A stretch of DNA of 28,799 bases from Faecalibacterium sp. (GCA_020025795.1 JAHHRK010000008.1:1-28799), one strand, 5' to 3'; shown: positions 15,927-24,235, counted from the first letter of the stretch. Made by a program: numbers and translations. Notes: generated by a model not told the origin, from the sequence alone.

Positions 15927-16076
15927 ATGAAAAAGAGCAAAAATGATGGTCTCCGCTATGGCAGAAAGCCGGAAACCGAAAAGCTGCTGCATCTGGCAGG
16001 GGTTCTGGCTGCGGTCAGCGGCGTATTTACCGTGATTTCACTGGTACAAAAACACAATGGCAGGAGGGGTGCATAA
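15927..16076 (+). CDS. Small single-pass membrane protein between response regulator and kinase
   Basis: A 49-residue frame beginning MKKSKNDGLRYGRKPETEK, followed by one hydrophobic helix (about 20-40, LLHLAGVLAAVSGVFTVIS) and the tail QKHNGRRGA. GAGGG lies 6 bases before its ATG, and its TAA overlaps the kinase ATG (TAATG). The ribosome binding site of the kinase (AGGAGGGG) is inside its last codons. Spacing and overlaps make this a real, translationally coupled gene. The charge pattern predicts a cytoplasmic N-terminus and one transmembrane helix. I know no family. A small regulator or partner of the histidine kinase is a plausible inference. Confidence 0.72.
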   Translation: MKKSKNDGLRYGRKPETEKLLHLAGVLAAVSGVFTVISLVQKHNGRRGA

Positions 16077-18310
16077 TGAAGGAGCGACTGATTCAGATGA
16101 CCAGAAACCGCCCGGCAAAAATCCTTTGGTGGTTTGTGCTGACGATTGCTATGGCGGGCTTTACAGCGATGGCGTACATCTCGTTTATTGAGCTGGATTC
16201 CCGCCTTTACGAGCGAGGAACGGAATCCTATTGGGATACCTACAATGCCCACGGCCATATGGCAGAAATGGCACAGGCTACGCTTCCTGTGTGGGCAGAT
16301 CAAGAATGGGAAGCTCCCATAAATCCGGCGACGCCGGGTTTTGAGGAAGCACAGGAAACGCCAGCACTGCCATATGAACTGTACTATATTGATGAGTATG
16401 GCACCAGGCAGCAGGACATTTATGCAAGTGCATATTCCGGCGAAAAGAAACTGGTTGCCCGCACCTACATCATGATTTATCCGGGCCAAAAGGGCTATGC
16501 AACGCTGGGTCGGGCGTACTTTAAGGATGATGAAATCGTTGCGGTATACGACATAAATGGCTTGAACACAATCACCTGGGACCCGGATACCAACAAAATT
16601 GAGATACATCCGGAGGCCGCTGTAACTGCATTTCAGGAAGGCGATGTATCCGTTTGGGTGCAGCAGGAAAATATTACGGGCGAACCCGTTCGGGAGTTTA
16701 CAATGGCCCAGCAGACGGAGAACGAACCGACAGCGCAGCCAAACATAAATGAAGATACGAAGCTGGGCGCATTTGATCAATATGTGGACGAACAGGAATT
16801 GGCGGGTACTTTACTGGGGGGTACCTGGTCTCAGAAAACCATGCAGCGCGAATTGGTTCTGTATAACCTGCTGCATGCCGTTTATGGGAAAGCTTTTGTA
16901 ATCCAGTTGGTTTGTGTACTGGTCGGTGTGTTTGCACTGGTCATGATCGGTCTGGGCGCAGGCTGGAAAGAAAATGCTAATCGTCCCCAGCTGTGCTGGT
17001 ACGATAAAATCCCCATGGAAGTACAGCTGGTTCTGTTCGGTATTCTCACATTTTTGGGTTTCTTTATCGTAAGCGAATGGAATGGAGTTCTCTTGTGGTC
17101 TTGGAATGTAGAGGGAGTTCAGTGGCTGCTGCCCAGCATAAATACCTACGCAAAACTGATTTTTGCCATGATTTCTATGATTGTCGGCACGTTCCTGATT
17201 TGGGAGCTGGCTGCATGGGCAATCTTTTTCAGCTTTGTCCGCTGGGCAAAACAGGGCAATCTCTTTGGCAGCTTTTGGCTCGTCCGCTTGCTCAAAGCAA
17301 CATGTTCCGCCGTTCCGCTCATTTGGCAGTGCACCCTGTTAATGGCAGTAGCAGGCGTGATTCAATTTTACCTGACGATTTACAGTAGTTGGGATGGTCC
17401 GGTTTTTGCACTGCTGTTTGGCGGGTTCGTCTGGTTGGTAATGTATATCTGCATCGCACACGCAGCATTGTCCTTGCAGGACCTGCGCCGACAGGTCAAA
17501 GCATTTTTGGCAGGCGATTATGAGGCAAAGCCAAAGTTTTCGTCTGAGTATCCCGTTATGCGAGAAATCAGCGAGGACATCTGCCGGGTAGGTGATGGCA
17601 TGAATGCAGCGGTAGAGCAGCGGCTCAAGTCCGAGCGAATGAAAACCGAGCTGATTACCAACGTTTCCCACGATTTGAAAACGCCTTTGACCAGCATCAT
17701 CAACTATACCGATTTGTTGCAGCATGAGGAATTGCCCCCGCAGGCTGCCGAATATGCAGAAATCATTGCTCGCCAGGGCGAGCGCCTGCATAAGCTGACG
17801 GTAGATTTGGTCGAAGCCAGCAAAGCGGCCAGCGGCGTCATGAGCTGCACCAAGGTTCCCACAGACGTAAAAGAGCTGTGCGAACAGGCCATGGGCGAAT
17901 ATACGGAACGGTTGACCGCTGTCGGTCTGATTCCGGTGCTGAATCTGCCGGAAGAAGATTTGGTGGCACAGCTGGACGGTCGGCTGACCTGGCGCATTTT
18001 GGATAACCTGCTTTCCAACGCCTGCAAATATGCCCAGCCGGGTACGCGTGTGTATCTGGTTGTGGAGCAGCAGGAGGGCAAGGTATCTCTGACGCTGAAG
18101 AACATTTCCCGTGATCCTCTGAACGTCCCGGCGGAAGAATTGATGGAGCGCTTTGTGCGCGGTGACAGCGCACGCAGCAGCGAAGGCAGCGGTCTGGGAC
18201 TTTCCATCGCACGCAGTTTGGCAGAGCTGCAGGGCGGTACGTTCCAGTTGTATGTCAACGGCGATTTGTTCCAGGCACAGACAACCTTCCCCCTGGGTGA
18301 AGCCCAATAA
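16076..18310 (+). CDS. Six-helix membrane sensor histidine kinase
   Basis: A 744-residue kinase. The order is membrane helix 16-38, an extracytoplasmic sensor region (about 40-265), then five further helices (about 272-294, 316-334, 358-388, 411-436, 441-464), a short linker and the catalytic core. His532 in NVSHDLKTPLTS is the phosphorylation site. ILDNLLSNACKYA is the N box and GSGLGLSIA the G2 box; the segment between them (LTLKNISRD...ERFVRGD) is the variant in which a classic DxGxG G1 box is replaced, common in clostridial kinases. The sensor region has no PAS or Cache motif I can name. It pairs with the response regulator upstream and overlaps the small membrane protein gene. The signal is unknown. 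Confidence 0.93.
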   Translation: MKERLIQMTRNRPAKILWWFVLTIAMAGFTAMAYISFIELDSRLYERGTESYWDTYNAHGHMAEMAQATLPVWADQEWEAPINPATPGFEEAQETPALPYELYYIDEYGTRQQDIYASAYSGEKKLVARTYIMIYPGQKGYATLGRAYFKDDEIVAVYDINGLNTITWDPDTNKIEIHPEAAVTAFQEGDVSVWVQQENITGEPVREFTMAQQTENEPTAQPNINEDTKLGAFDQYVDEQELAGTLLGGTWSQKTMQRELVLYNLLHAVYGKAFVIQLVCVLVGVFALVMIGLGAGWKENANRPQLCWYDKIPMEVQLVLFGILTFLGFFIVSEWNGVLLWSWNVEGVQWLLPSINTYAKLIFAMISMIVGTFLIWELAAWAIFFSFVRWAKQGNLFGSFWLVRLLKATCSAVPLIWQCTLLMAVAGVIQFYLTIYSSWDGPVFALLFGGFVWLVMYICIAHAALSLQDLRRQVKAFLAGDYEAKPKFSSEYPVMREISEDICRVGDGMNAAVEQRLKSERMKTELITNVSHDLKTPLTSIINYTDLLQHEELPPQAAEYAEIIARQGERLHKLTVDLVEASKAASGVMSCTKVPTDVKELCEQAMGEYTERLTAVGLIPVLNLPEEDLVAQLDGRLTWRILDNLLSNACKYAQPGTRVYLVVEQQEGKVSLTLKNISRDPLNVPAEELMERFVRGDSARSSEGSGLGLSIARSLAELQGGTFQLYVNGDLFQAQTTFPLGEAQ

Positions 18311-18318
18311 ATCAACAG

Positions 18319-18362
18319 AAAAAGGCACAGGCAAGCTGTACTTCAGCTGCCTGTGCCTTTCT
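18319..18362. terminator. Bidirectional terminator between kinase and NusG-II genes
   Basis: AAAGGCACAGGCA and AGCTG pair with CAGC and TGCCTGTGCCTTT, with T-rich tails on both strands. Confidence 0.92.
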
Positions 18363-18370
18363 TGTTTTGT

Positions 18371-18721
18371 TTAATCGGCGGGAACAATCATCAAAACGGC
18401 GTGTCCCGGTACGCAGACGGCCTGCTGGTCCTCGACAGAAACCCAGCCGTAGTTTTCGCATACATGGTCGGGGCAGGTGCTGTTGATGAATCGTGCCTGT
18501 CTGTCCTGCACCTGAATGGTAACGGTGAGATAGCCGGTGTCTACCGTATAGGTTTCGTCCTTGTCCAGCGGCATGTGCGTGACGGTGTTTTCGTCGCCGT
18601 AGGTAAGCTGTACCTGGACGGATTCGGCAGGTTTACGGGTGCGCTGCCAAACCAGCAGCCCCAGAGCCGCAATCAGGATGACTGCGGTAAAAATTACATT
18701 AAGGATGGTGCTTTTTTTCAT
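18371..18721 (-). CDS. Membrane-anchored NusG domain II-containing protein
   Basis: The start is ATG 18721, preceded by CAGGAG; an upstream in-frame extension has no ribosome binding site. The product has 116 residues: a basic N-terminus, one membrane helix (about 8-25) and an outside domain with the NusG-II pattern (STCPDHVCENYGW...CVPGHAVLMIV). Such stand-alone domains are common in Clostridia and often sit near rnf or FMN-transferase genes, where they may be linked to redox complexes. No such genes are beside this one. Two CxxxxC-spaced cysteines could form a disulphide. Function unknown. Confidence 0.85.
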   Translation of the reverse strand: MKKSTILNVIFTAVILIAALGLLVWQRTRKPAESVQVQLTYGDENTVTHMPLDKDETYTVDTGYLTVTIQVQDRQARFINSTCPDHVCENYGWVSVEDQQAVCVPGHAVLMIVPAD

Positions 18722-18754
18722 GTAAAAATCTCCTGTTGTCGTGTTGCTCTTAGC

Positions 18755-18760
18755 ATTGTA
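18755..18760 (-). promoter_or_regulatory. -10 box of the NusG-II gene
   Basis: TACAAT on the minus strand, about 34 bases before the start. The -35 is poor. Confidence 0.4.
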
Positions 18761-18815
18761 CCATGGATGCAGGCGAAAGAAAAGCCCATACATCGAAAGT
18801 TCCAAAACCTTTGGA

Positions 18816-18844
18816 TTGACAGGACGGTAAAAAATCGGTATCCT
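18816..18844 (+). promoter_or_regulatory. Promoter of the amidohydrolase operon
   Basis: A perfect TTGACA (18816-18821), a 17-base spacer and TATCCT (18839-18844). Confidence 0.75.
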
Positions 18845-18882
18845 TGCAGCAGATGAATTTTACACCCGGAAAGGAAACAACA

Positions 18883-20007
18883 ATGAGCTTACTGAAACAG
18901 GACTTTGAATGGCTCCACGCCCACCCGGAGCTTTCTTATGAAGAATATGAAACCACCCAGTATATCCGTAGCCGCCTGACCGAAGCAGGCGTAGAAATTC
19001 TGCCGTATCCGCTGGAAACCGGCCTGGTCGCGCAGGTGCAGGGTAATGCGGAAGGTCCGGTGGTGGCTTTGCGTGCGGATATTGACGCACTGCTGGTAAA
19101 AGAAGAATCCGGCGTACCGTATGCGTCCTGCAACGCAGGTAAAATGCACGCCTGCGGCCATGATTTCCATACGGCGGTTCTGCTGGACGCAGCGCGCAAA
19201 TTGCAGGCAAAGAAAGACAGCCTGCCCGGTACGGTTCGGCTGATTTTCCAGCCGGGCGAGGAGCGCAGCGACGGTGCGTTGAAGATTCTGGCAACGCCTG
19301 CCATGCAGGACGTACAGGCGGTGTTTGCACTGCATACGGCACCCTGGTTCCCGGTTGGCACCATCGGCGTGCGCAACGGTGCGGCAAGCGCTTCGGTTGA
19401 CCGTTTTGAAATTACCGTCAAAGGGCAGGGCTGCCATGCAGCATCGCCGGAAAAGGGCACAGACCCCATCGTGGCGGCGGCTGCCATCGTCAGCGCGGCA
19501 CAAACCATTGTGAGTCGCAATGTTTCGCCGGTGCATCCTGCGCTGGTCAGCATTACCCATTTGGAAGCAGGCACGACCTGGAACGTGATTCCGGAAAGTG
19601 CCTATCTGGAAGGTACAGTTCGCACCCATTTTGCCGCCGACCGGGAAATGATTCCGCAGCGTTTGGAAGCCATCGCAAAGGGCATAGCAGCAGGCTATGG
19701 TGCAACGGCAGAATTTACCTGGCACGCAGGCCCTCCGGCAACCGATAACGACCCGGAGTGGACCGCCTTTGCAGCAGAGGTTGCACGCGAACAGGGCATT
19801 ACGGTAGAAGAAGATCCGGCCAATATGCTGGGCGAAGATTTCTCCTGGTTCCAGCAGAAAGCACCGGGCGTTTATATCCATGCAGGCGTGGGCCTGACCA
19901 AGCCTTTACACAATCCCGGCTTTACCGTGGACGAAGCTTCGCTGGAGCCGGCCGCAGGATATTCGGCTGCACTGGCACAGGCAGCGCTGGAAAAGCTGGC
20001 AAAGTAA
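18883..20007 (+). CDS. M20D family amidohydrolase (N-acyl-amino-acid/hippurate hydrolase type)
   Basis: A 374-residue metal-dependent amidohydrolase that removes an acyl group from an amino acid or related amide in the cytoplasm. Metal ligands are in HACGHDFHT (Cys91, His93), FQPGEE (Glu126-Glu127), the FALH histidine and the C-terminal HNPGF histidine. The cysteine ligand is typical of the M20D IAA-amino acid/hippurate hydrolase branch. The start is ATG 18883 after AAAGGA; the frame extends upstream without a ribosome binding site and into the promoter. Exact substrate is not predictable. A GNAT acetyltransferase gene follows after 32 bases, probably in the same transcript. Confidence 0.92.
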   Translation: MSLLKQDFEWLHAHPELSYEEYETTQYIRSRLTEAGVEILPYPLETGLVAQVQGNAEGPVVALRADIDALLVKEESGVPYASCNAGKMHACGHDFHTAVLLDAARKLQAKKDSLPGTVRLIFQPGEERSDGALKILATPAMQDVQAVFALHTAPWFPVGTIGVRNGAASASVDRFEITVKGQGCHAASPEKGTDPIVAAAAIVSAAQTIVSRNVSPVHPALVSITHLEAGTTWNVIPESAYLEGTVRTHFAADREMIPQRLEAIAKGIAAGYGATAEFTWHAGPPATDNDPEWTAFAAEVAREQGITVEEDPANMLGEDFSWFQQKAPGVYIHAGVGLTKPLHNPGFTVDEASLEPAAGYSAALAQAALEKLAK

Positions 20008-20039
20008 GGCGATAGCAACAGTTTGCAGGGGGAGCATAT

Positions 20040-20540
20040 ATGAATAGCGTTCAGATTCGGCAGGCACGCATCGGTGATGAGAAAATCTTGGCGGATATGC
20101 AAACGGCCTCCTGGAAAGATGCTTTTGCGGGAATCCTTTCTCCGGAAAGCTTGGAGAAATACACGGATGTGCAGGCCACAACAGAAATGTATGCGCACGT
20201 TTTGCAGGGAAATTTTGCAAATGGCTCCATTCTGTTTGTGGACGAAGCTCCGCACTGTATGGCTTTTTGGAGCCAATGCAGAGAGAATCCTTCCATCAAT
20301 GCCGCAGAATTGATTTGCATCCACAGCCTGCGCAACAGCTGGGGCAAAGGTTATGGCTCCGCGATGATGGAGCATATTCTCAATGAAATCCAGCAGGCAG
20401 GGTATCCTTCGGTTGTTTTATGGGTCTTTGCAGAAAATGTACGGGCCAGAAGGTTTTATGAAAAGCACGGCTTTGTACTTACCGAAAAAACGAAATTCAC
20501 CTACGATGCCGCCGAAGTCATGTACAGAAAGCAACTGTAA
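20040..20540 (+). CDS. GNAT family N-acetyltransferase
   Basis: A 166-residue single-domain acetyltransferase. The acetyl-CoA motif A region reads ICIHSLRNSWGKGYGSAMM and motif B is ENVRARRFYEKHGFV near the C-terminus. GGGGGAG precedes ATG 20040. It lies 32 bases after the amidohydrolase, with no promoter between. The acceptor substrate is unknown. Confidence 0.9.
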   Translation: MNSVQIRQARIGDEKILADMQTASWKDAFAGILSPESLEKYTDVQATTEMYAHVLQGNFANGSILFVDEAPHCMAFWSQCRENPSINAAELICIHSLRNSWGKGYGSAMMEHILNEIQQAGYPSVVLWVFAENVRARRFYEKHGFVLTEKTKFTYDAAEVMYRKQL

Positions 20541-20620
20541 GCGTTTTAAGCTGTGGCAGGGGATATAGTGGATGGTAGCATCTAATCTCATGAAAAAATT
20601 CGCCTTGCAGATTGCAATAT

Positions 20621-20657
20621 AAAAAGGAGCGTATCTAAAACGATCCGCTCCTTTTTG
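20621..20657. terminator. Bidirectional terminator between convergent GNAT genes
   Basis: AAAAAGGAGCG pairs with CGCTCCTTTTT around a 13-14-base loop. Confidence 0.9.
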
Positions 20658-20682
20658 TTGACAAAACCCAATCAATCTAAAT

Positions 20683-21249
20683 TCAACGCGCAGAATCATT
20701 TCTATATTCTTCCGCAAGCATACTGTAAACGGCAACATCTACAATTCCCTGATTGTTCCGGCCAGAACTGCGTAAGATGCCCTCAAAACACATCCCGCAT
20801 TTCTTCATAACAGCTCCGGAATGGGGATTGTTCGTATCATGACGTGCCTCCAGCCGATTGATTTTAACATCATCAAACAGGAAAGCTGTTACAGCTCGCA
20901 GTGCTTCGCTGGTATATCCTTTGTGCCACCACTTTTTTCCGATGCAGTAGCCAATTTCCGCAGTTTCTGTATTCTTGTCAAATCTTACAACAGAAATCGT
21001 TCCGATGGGTTCGCCTAAATCCTTGGGGACAATTGCCCACTGATAAAAGGTATCCGCATCGTACAGTTTCTCCCAATCGCGCAAAATGCAATTTGCTTGT
21101 GAAACGTCTGTGTACGCAGGCCATGTCAAAAACTTCGTCACTTCCGGATCGTTTGCCCAGTTAGCGTACATGGCTTTTGCATCCTGGACGGTAAGCCGCC
21201 TGAGAAGCAGTCGTTCGGAATGCAGTGTCACCGTACCTTTATGTTCCAT
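20683..21249 (-). CDS. RimJ/RimL-type GNAT N-acetyltransferase
   Basis: A 188-residue acetyltransferase of the RimJ/RimL branch. It opens with the typical LHSERLLLRRLTVQDA, then has the CoA-binding segment GKKWWHKGYTSEALRAV and the NxxS motif NNPHSGAVMKKCGM. Such enzymes acetylate protein N-termini or small amines and antibiotics; the target here is unknown. GGAGGGAGAG lies just before ATG 21249. It has its own promoter. Confidence 0.92.
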   Translation of the reverse strand: MEHKGTVTLHSERLLLRRLTVQDAKAMYANWANDPEVTKFLTWPAYTDVSQANCILRDWEKLYDADTFYQWAIVPKDLGEPIGTISVVRFDKNTETAEIGYCIGKKWWHKGYTSEALRAVTAFLFDDVKINRLEARHDTNNPHSGAVMKKCGMCFEGILRSSGRNNQGIVDVAVYSMLAEEYRNDSAR

Positions 21250-21300
21250 TTTTGCTCTCCCTCCGCTTCAGAAAATGAATGATTTTTTGATTGGTTGTAA

Positions 21301-21329
21301 TTGTAGCAGGAACGGAAATGGAAAGCAAT
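21301..21329 (-). promoter_or_regulatory. Promoter of the minus-strand GNAT gene
   Basis: On the minus strand TTGCTT (21324-21329), a 17-base spacer and TACAAT (21301-21306). Confidence 0.65.
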
Positions 21330-21362
21330 CTGTTTTTTGCAAGAAAGATTCCCTTTGAATCT

Positions 21363-21887
21363 TTACTTGTATTTCTTTTTCAGGAAAATGGCCAGGATTA
21401 CGCCGACGATCATGCCCACAAAGCCCAGAATACATACAATGCCGCCCAACTGATAGACAAGGTTGTTCTGCAGAACCTCTTGGCCGAATGCCGCGACAAT
21501 GCCCATGAACATCCGTTTGACCGAAAAACGCGCCAGGCTGCCAATCACGACTGCGCCGACACCGCACAAGGAAATATTAATACCGGCCAGCCAGCCGTAT
21601 TTTTTCACCAGCTTGCCCAGATAGCCTGGGAGATCATTCTGTGGCGGCTGCGGTTTCGGCGGTGTATCCTGGGGCTTTTCTTCCACGGGATCGGCATCCG
21701 ACAAAAGCCAGTCTGTGGATACGCCAAAGGCTTCCGCCAACAGCTTCAGTTTGCCGATCTCCGGCTCGGATTCGCCGGTTTCCCATTTGCTTACTGCCTG
21801 GCGGGAGACACTCAGTTTTTCCGCCAGAGCTTCCTGGGACAGTCCGTTCTTTTTTCTGCAATAGTAGATTTTTTCGGATAGTTTCAT
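21363..21887 (-). CDS. Membrane-anchored XRE-family transcription regulator
   Basis: A 174-residue protein with an N-terminal XRE helix-turn-helix (about 4-60; LSQEALAEKLSVSRQAVSKWE is split here by its turn), a proline-rich linker (about 68-85) and two membrane helices (about 98-120 and 145-168). XRE regulators tethered this way are common in Bacillota, where they may sense membrane or partner state. GGGAGG lies 8 bases before ATG 21887. The promoter is overlapped by palindromes, which suggests autoregulation. No obvious regulated partner gene lies behind it. The two membrane segments have no recognised ligand-binding motif. Confidence 0.88.
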   Translation of the reverse strand: MKLSEKIYYCRKKNGLSQEALAEKLSVSRQAVSKWETGESEPEIGKLKLLAEAFGVSTDWLLSDADPVEEKPQDTPPKPQPPQNDLPGYLGKLVKKYGWLAGINISLCGVGAVVIGSLARFSVKRMFMGIVAAFGQEVLQNNLVYQLGGIVCILGFVGMIVGVILAIFLKKKYK

Positions 21888-21927
21888 ATTGTTTCCTCCC
21901 TACTTGATTTGCTTTGTTTCTACTTGG

Positions 21928-21956
21928 ATTTTAGCGAAAAAGTGGTTGCGAAGCAA
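21928..21956 (-). promoter_or_regulatory. Promoter of the XRE gene with overlapping operator
   Basis: On the minus strand TTGCTT (21951-21956), 17 bases and TAAAAT (21928-21933). The -35 lies inside the palindrome TTGCTTCGCAA. Confidence 0.6.
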
Positions 21957-21993
21957 GCTACCGGCCCTTGCACTTGTGCAACCAATGGTTGCA
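21946..21993. repeat. Three TTGC...GCAA palindromes upstream of the XRE gene
   Basis: TTGCGAAGCAA (21946-21956), TTGCACTTGTGCAA (21968-21981) and TGCAACCAATGGTTGCA (21977-21993) lie side by side, the last two overlapping. They are candidate operators for the XRE protein. Confidence 0.6.
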
Positions 21994-22077
21994 AAGCGTA
22001 TTTTTCGGCCTTTTGGGAGCAAAATTGTATCTGAAATAAGATGTCATTGTCGGAATGGGCATAGTTTCCCCGACAAA

Positions 22078-22120
22078 GAAAAAACCGCAGTCACAAAATC
22101 TGTGACTGCGGTTTTCCTTT
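22078..22120. terminator. Terminator after the flavoprotein gene
   Basis: AAAACCGCAGTCACA pairs with TGTGACTGCGGTTTT. Read on the minus strand it is followed by TTTTTTCTTTG. The 210 bases from 21994 to 22203 hold nothing else I can recognise. Confidence 0.88.
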
Positions 22121-22203
22121 TATATCAGCCCAACGCGTGGGACTATTTTACTTTGCCGAATACATTCTGATCCAGGGGATCAGCGCAAAAGGGGAGAGAA
22201 GCA

Positions 22204-24150
22204 TTACAGCTTCTTGAACTCCTTGTTGATGGTGTTGCCCATGATGTAGCCGTAGACCAGAGCAGCGTCGAAGCCCATGCCGTACTGCTTTGCGTCCTTC
22301 TCCTCGATGGAGCCGCAGACGTCGCCAGCTGCGAACAGGCCGGGGATGATCTTCTTGTCTTCGGTCAGGACATGGCAGTCCAGGTCGATTGCCAGACCAG
22401 CGGTGGTCAGGTAGAAGGTAGGCTCAACGCGAATTGCCCACAGACCGGTACGGGTCTCGATGTAGGGGCAGTTCTTGCGGCCGAACTCGTCGGGCTCGCC
22501 AGCCAGAGCAGCCTTGTTGTTTGCTTCGATAGAAGCAGCCAGATCGGGCAGCTTCAGCTCGTCCATAGCAGCCTCGACAGAGTCATAGTGGACAGCCTCG
22601 CCCTTCTCGAACATAGCAACGTAGCCGTTGAAGCCGTAGGACTCGCAGTCGCGAACCTTAGCAGCAGAAGCCTCGTCGAAGATGTAGTAGAAGGTGTCGC
22701 CGTTTTCGGGGTTCAGCTTAGCCTTAGCCATGGTGTAGTGGTTATCGGAAATGATGTTGCCGATGTTGTCACCGTTGATGTTAACCATGATGCCAGGCGC
22801 AGAGTTGTGGATGAATGCCAGCTCGAACTTGCTCTTGTAGCTGGACAGGAATGCGGGCAGAGGACGGTTCTCGCACTCGACAACGCCGCCTGCTTCCAGG
22901 CCCATGCGGATGCCGTCGCCTTCCATGGAGGAAGCGCAGTTGAAGAAGAAGTCAGCGTAGTCTGCGCAGTACTTCTGCAGCATTTCCTTGTTGCGAGCAA
23001 AACCGCCGGAAGCCAGGCAGACTGCCTTACCGGTCAGGGTGTACTTTGCGCCGTTGGTGCCTTCAGCGTGGCAGCCAATCACCTTGCCGCTCTCGTCCTT
23101 GATCAGGTCGGTAGCGCTGGTGGAGTAGATGATCTTGCCCATGGGGTTGCCATCCTTGTCCTTGAACATACCGATACGGTTGACCAGGAACATCATAGCG
23201 TAGCCTGCGCCGCCTTCGTAGCAGCCAGGTGCCAGGTACGGGGTAGAAGCGCCGTACTGAGTGCCGCCTTCGTAATTGCCCAGGCTGTTGAAGCCGATGC
23301 CCATGCCGTGCATCCAGTCAACCAGGTCGCCAGCGTACTTGTACTGCTGGGTCATGTAGGGCATTTCGCCGTTGTAGAAGTCAGCACGGTGATACTGGGT
23401 GTTGCCCTTCCAGAAGTTCATCATGCCGTCCAGGGTGCCCATGGGAGAAGCTGCGTAGCTGCCGTCAACGTCGAAGTTGCTCTGCAGCTTGGAACCAGCG
23501 GTAGCAACGCCACCGTAGGTCATGGACATAGAACCACCGGGAATGTCGCGCTTCTCAACCAGGATAACGGTCTTGCCTTCTTCCAGCAGACGAGCAGCTG
23601 CAACCAGGCCGGAAGTACCTGCACCGACAATGATAACGTCAGCGCTTTCCTCGATCACTTCGTTAGAAGTTTCGGGCTTGATCTCTGCGGAGAAATCGTC
23701 CACATTGTAGCCGGACTGCTTGATTGCTTCCTTAACAGCGCTCTTGATAGCCAGAGAAGTGACAGAGCTGCCGCGCAGGTTGGGAACGTTCACGCTCTGG
23801 TACTTGACGATTGCTGCGGGGATACGGGTGCAGGCAAAGTTGCCGATGCCGATGGTTTCCTCGTGGCTCAGCACTTCGCAAGCTGCGATGGTGCCATTCA
23901 TCATGGTGGTAGCAACGTGGATCATGCCCTCGTGGCCAATAGCAGAGGTGACGTACTTGCCGTCAACAGGAGAAGAAGGAATAGCAGCTTCCTGCTTGTC
24001 GGAGGAAGCGGTGCTGCCGGAAGCAGCAACGGAAGAAGTGCCAGCAGCGCTGTCAGCGGTGCCGCATGCGGTCAGCAGGCTTGCAGCAGCGATACCAGCG
24101 GTACCAACAGCAGCGCCCTTCATAAAGTCACGACGAGAAATCTTGCTCAT
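22204..24150 (-). CDS. Tat-exported FAD/FMN flavoprotein reductase lipoprotein (fumarate/urocanate reductase family)
   Basis: A 648-residue protein, start ATG 24150 behind AAAGGA; the frame extends further but without a ribosome binding site. It has a twin-arginine signal (SRRDFMK, residues 5-11) and a lipobox LTAC with Cys29, then a Ser-rich linker, an FMN-binding domain (about 65-145, with GSSVTS at 127-132 where relatives have SGA[S/T]xTS) and a FAD_binding_2 reductase domain from about 170 (VIIVGAGTSG). It should face outwards and reduce a small organic acceptor in anaerobic respiration. Near the C-terminus, where fumarate reductases have a catalytic Arg in NRLGGN, it reads AKQYGMG. The substrate is therefore probably not fumarate. 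A LysR gene is divergent from it. Confidence 0.9.
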   Translation of the reverse strand: MSKISRRDFMKGAAVGTAGIAAASLLTACGTADSAAGTSSVAASGSTASSDKQEAAIPSSPVDGKYVTSAIGHEGMIHVATTMMNGTIAACEVLSHEETIGIGNFACTRIPAAIVKYQSVNVPNLRGSSVTSLAIKSAVKEAIKQSGYNVDDFSAEIKPETSNEVIEESADVIIVGAGTSGLVAAARLLEEGKTVILVEKRDIPGGSMSMTYGGVATAGSKLQSNFDVDGSYAASPMGTLDGMMNFWKGNTQYHRADFYNGEMPYMTQQYKYAGDLVDWMHGMGIGFNSLGNYEGGTQYGASTPYLAPGCYEGGAGYAMMFLVNRIGMFKDKDGNPMGKIIYSTSATDLIKDESGKVIGCHAEGTNGAKYTLTGKAVCLASGGFARNKEMLQKYCADYADFFFNCASSMEGDGIRMGLEAGGVVECENRPLPAFLSSYKSKFELAFIHNSAPGIMVNINGDNIGNIISDNHYTMAKAKLNPENGDTFYYIFDEASAAKVRDCESYGFNGYVAMFEKGEAVHYDSVEAAMDELKLPDLAASIEANNKAALAGEPDEFGRKNCPYIETRTGLWAIRVEPTFYLTTAGLAIDLDCHVLTEDKKIIPGLFAAGDVCGSIEEKDAKQYGMGFDAALVYGYIMGNTINKEFKKL

Positions 24151-24202
24151 AGGAGTGTCCTTTCTTTCATATAAACGCATAGGATAATGTTTCAGTTGCA
24201 CA

Positions 24203-24222
24203 ATTGTCTTTTTTTCGACAAT
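24203..24222. repeat. Inverted repeat in the flavoprotein mRNA leader
   Basis: ATTGTC, 8 bases, GACAAT. It lies between the flavoprotein promoter and start, so it could be an operator or an RNA hairpin. Confidence 0.4.
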
Positions 24223-24235
24223 GCCGTGTGCATTC

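Noticed and set aside
21345..21365. AAAGATTC/GAATCTTT hairpin as a terminator of the XRE gene
   Set aside because: The stem is good but no T tract follows on the minus strand and it overlaps the stop codon.
22372..24174. A 600-codon plus-strand frame antisense to the flavoprotein
   Set aside because: Val/Ala-rich mirror of the reductase coding strand, without start signals or known motifs.
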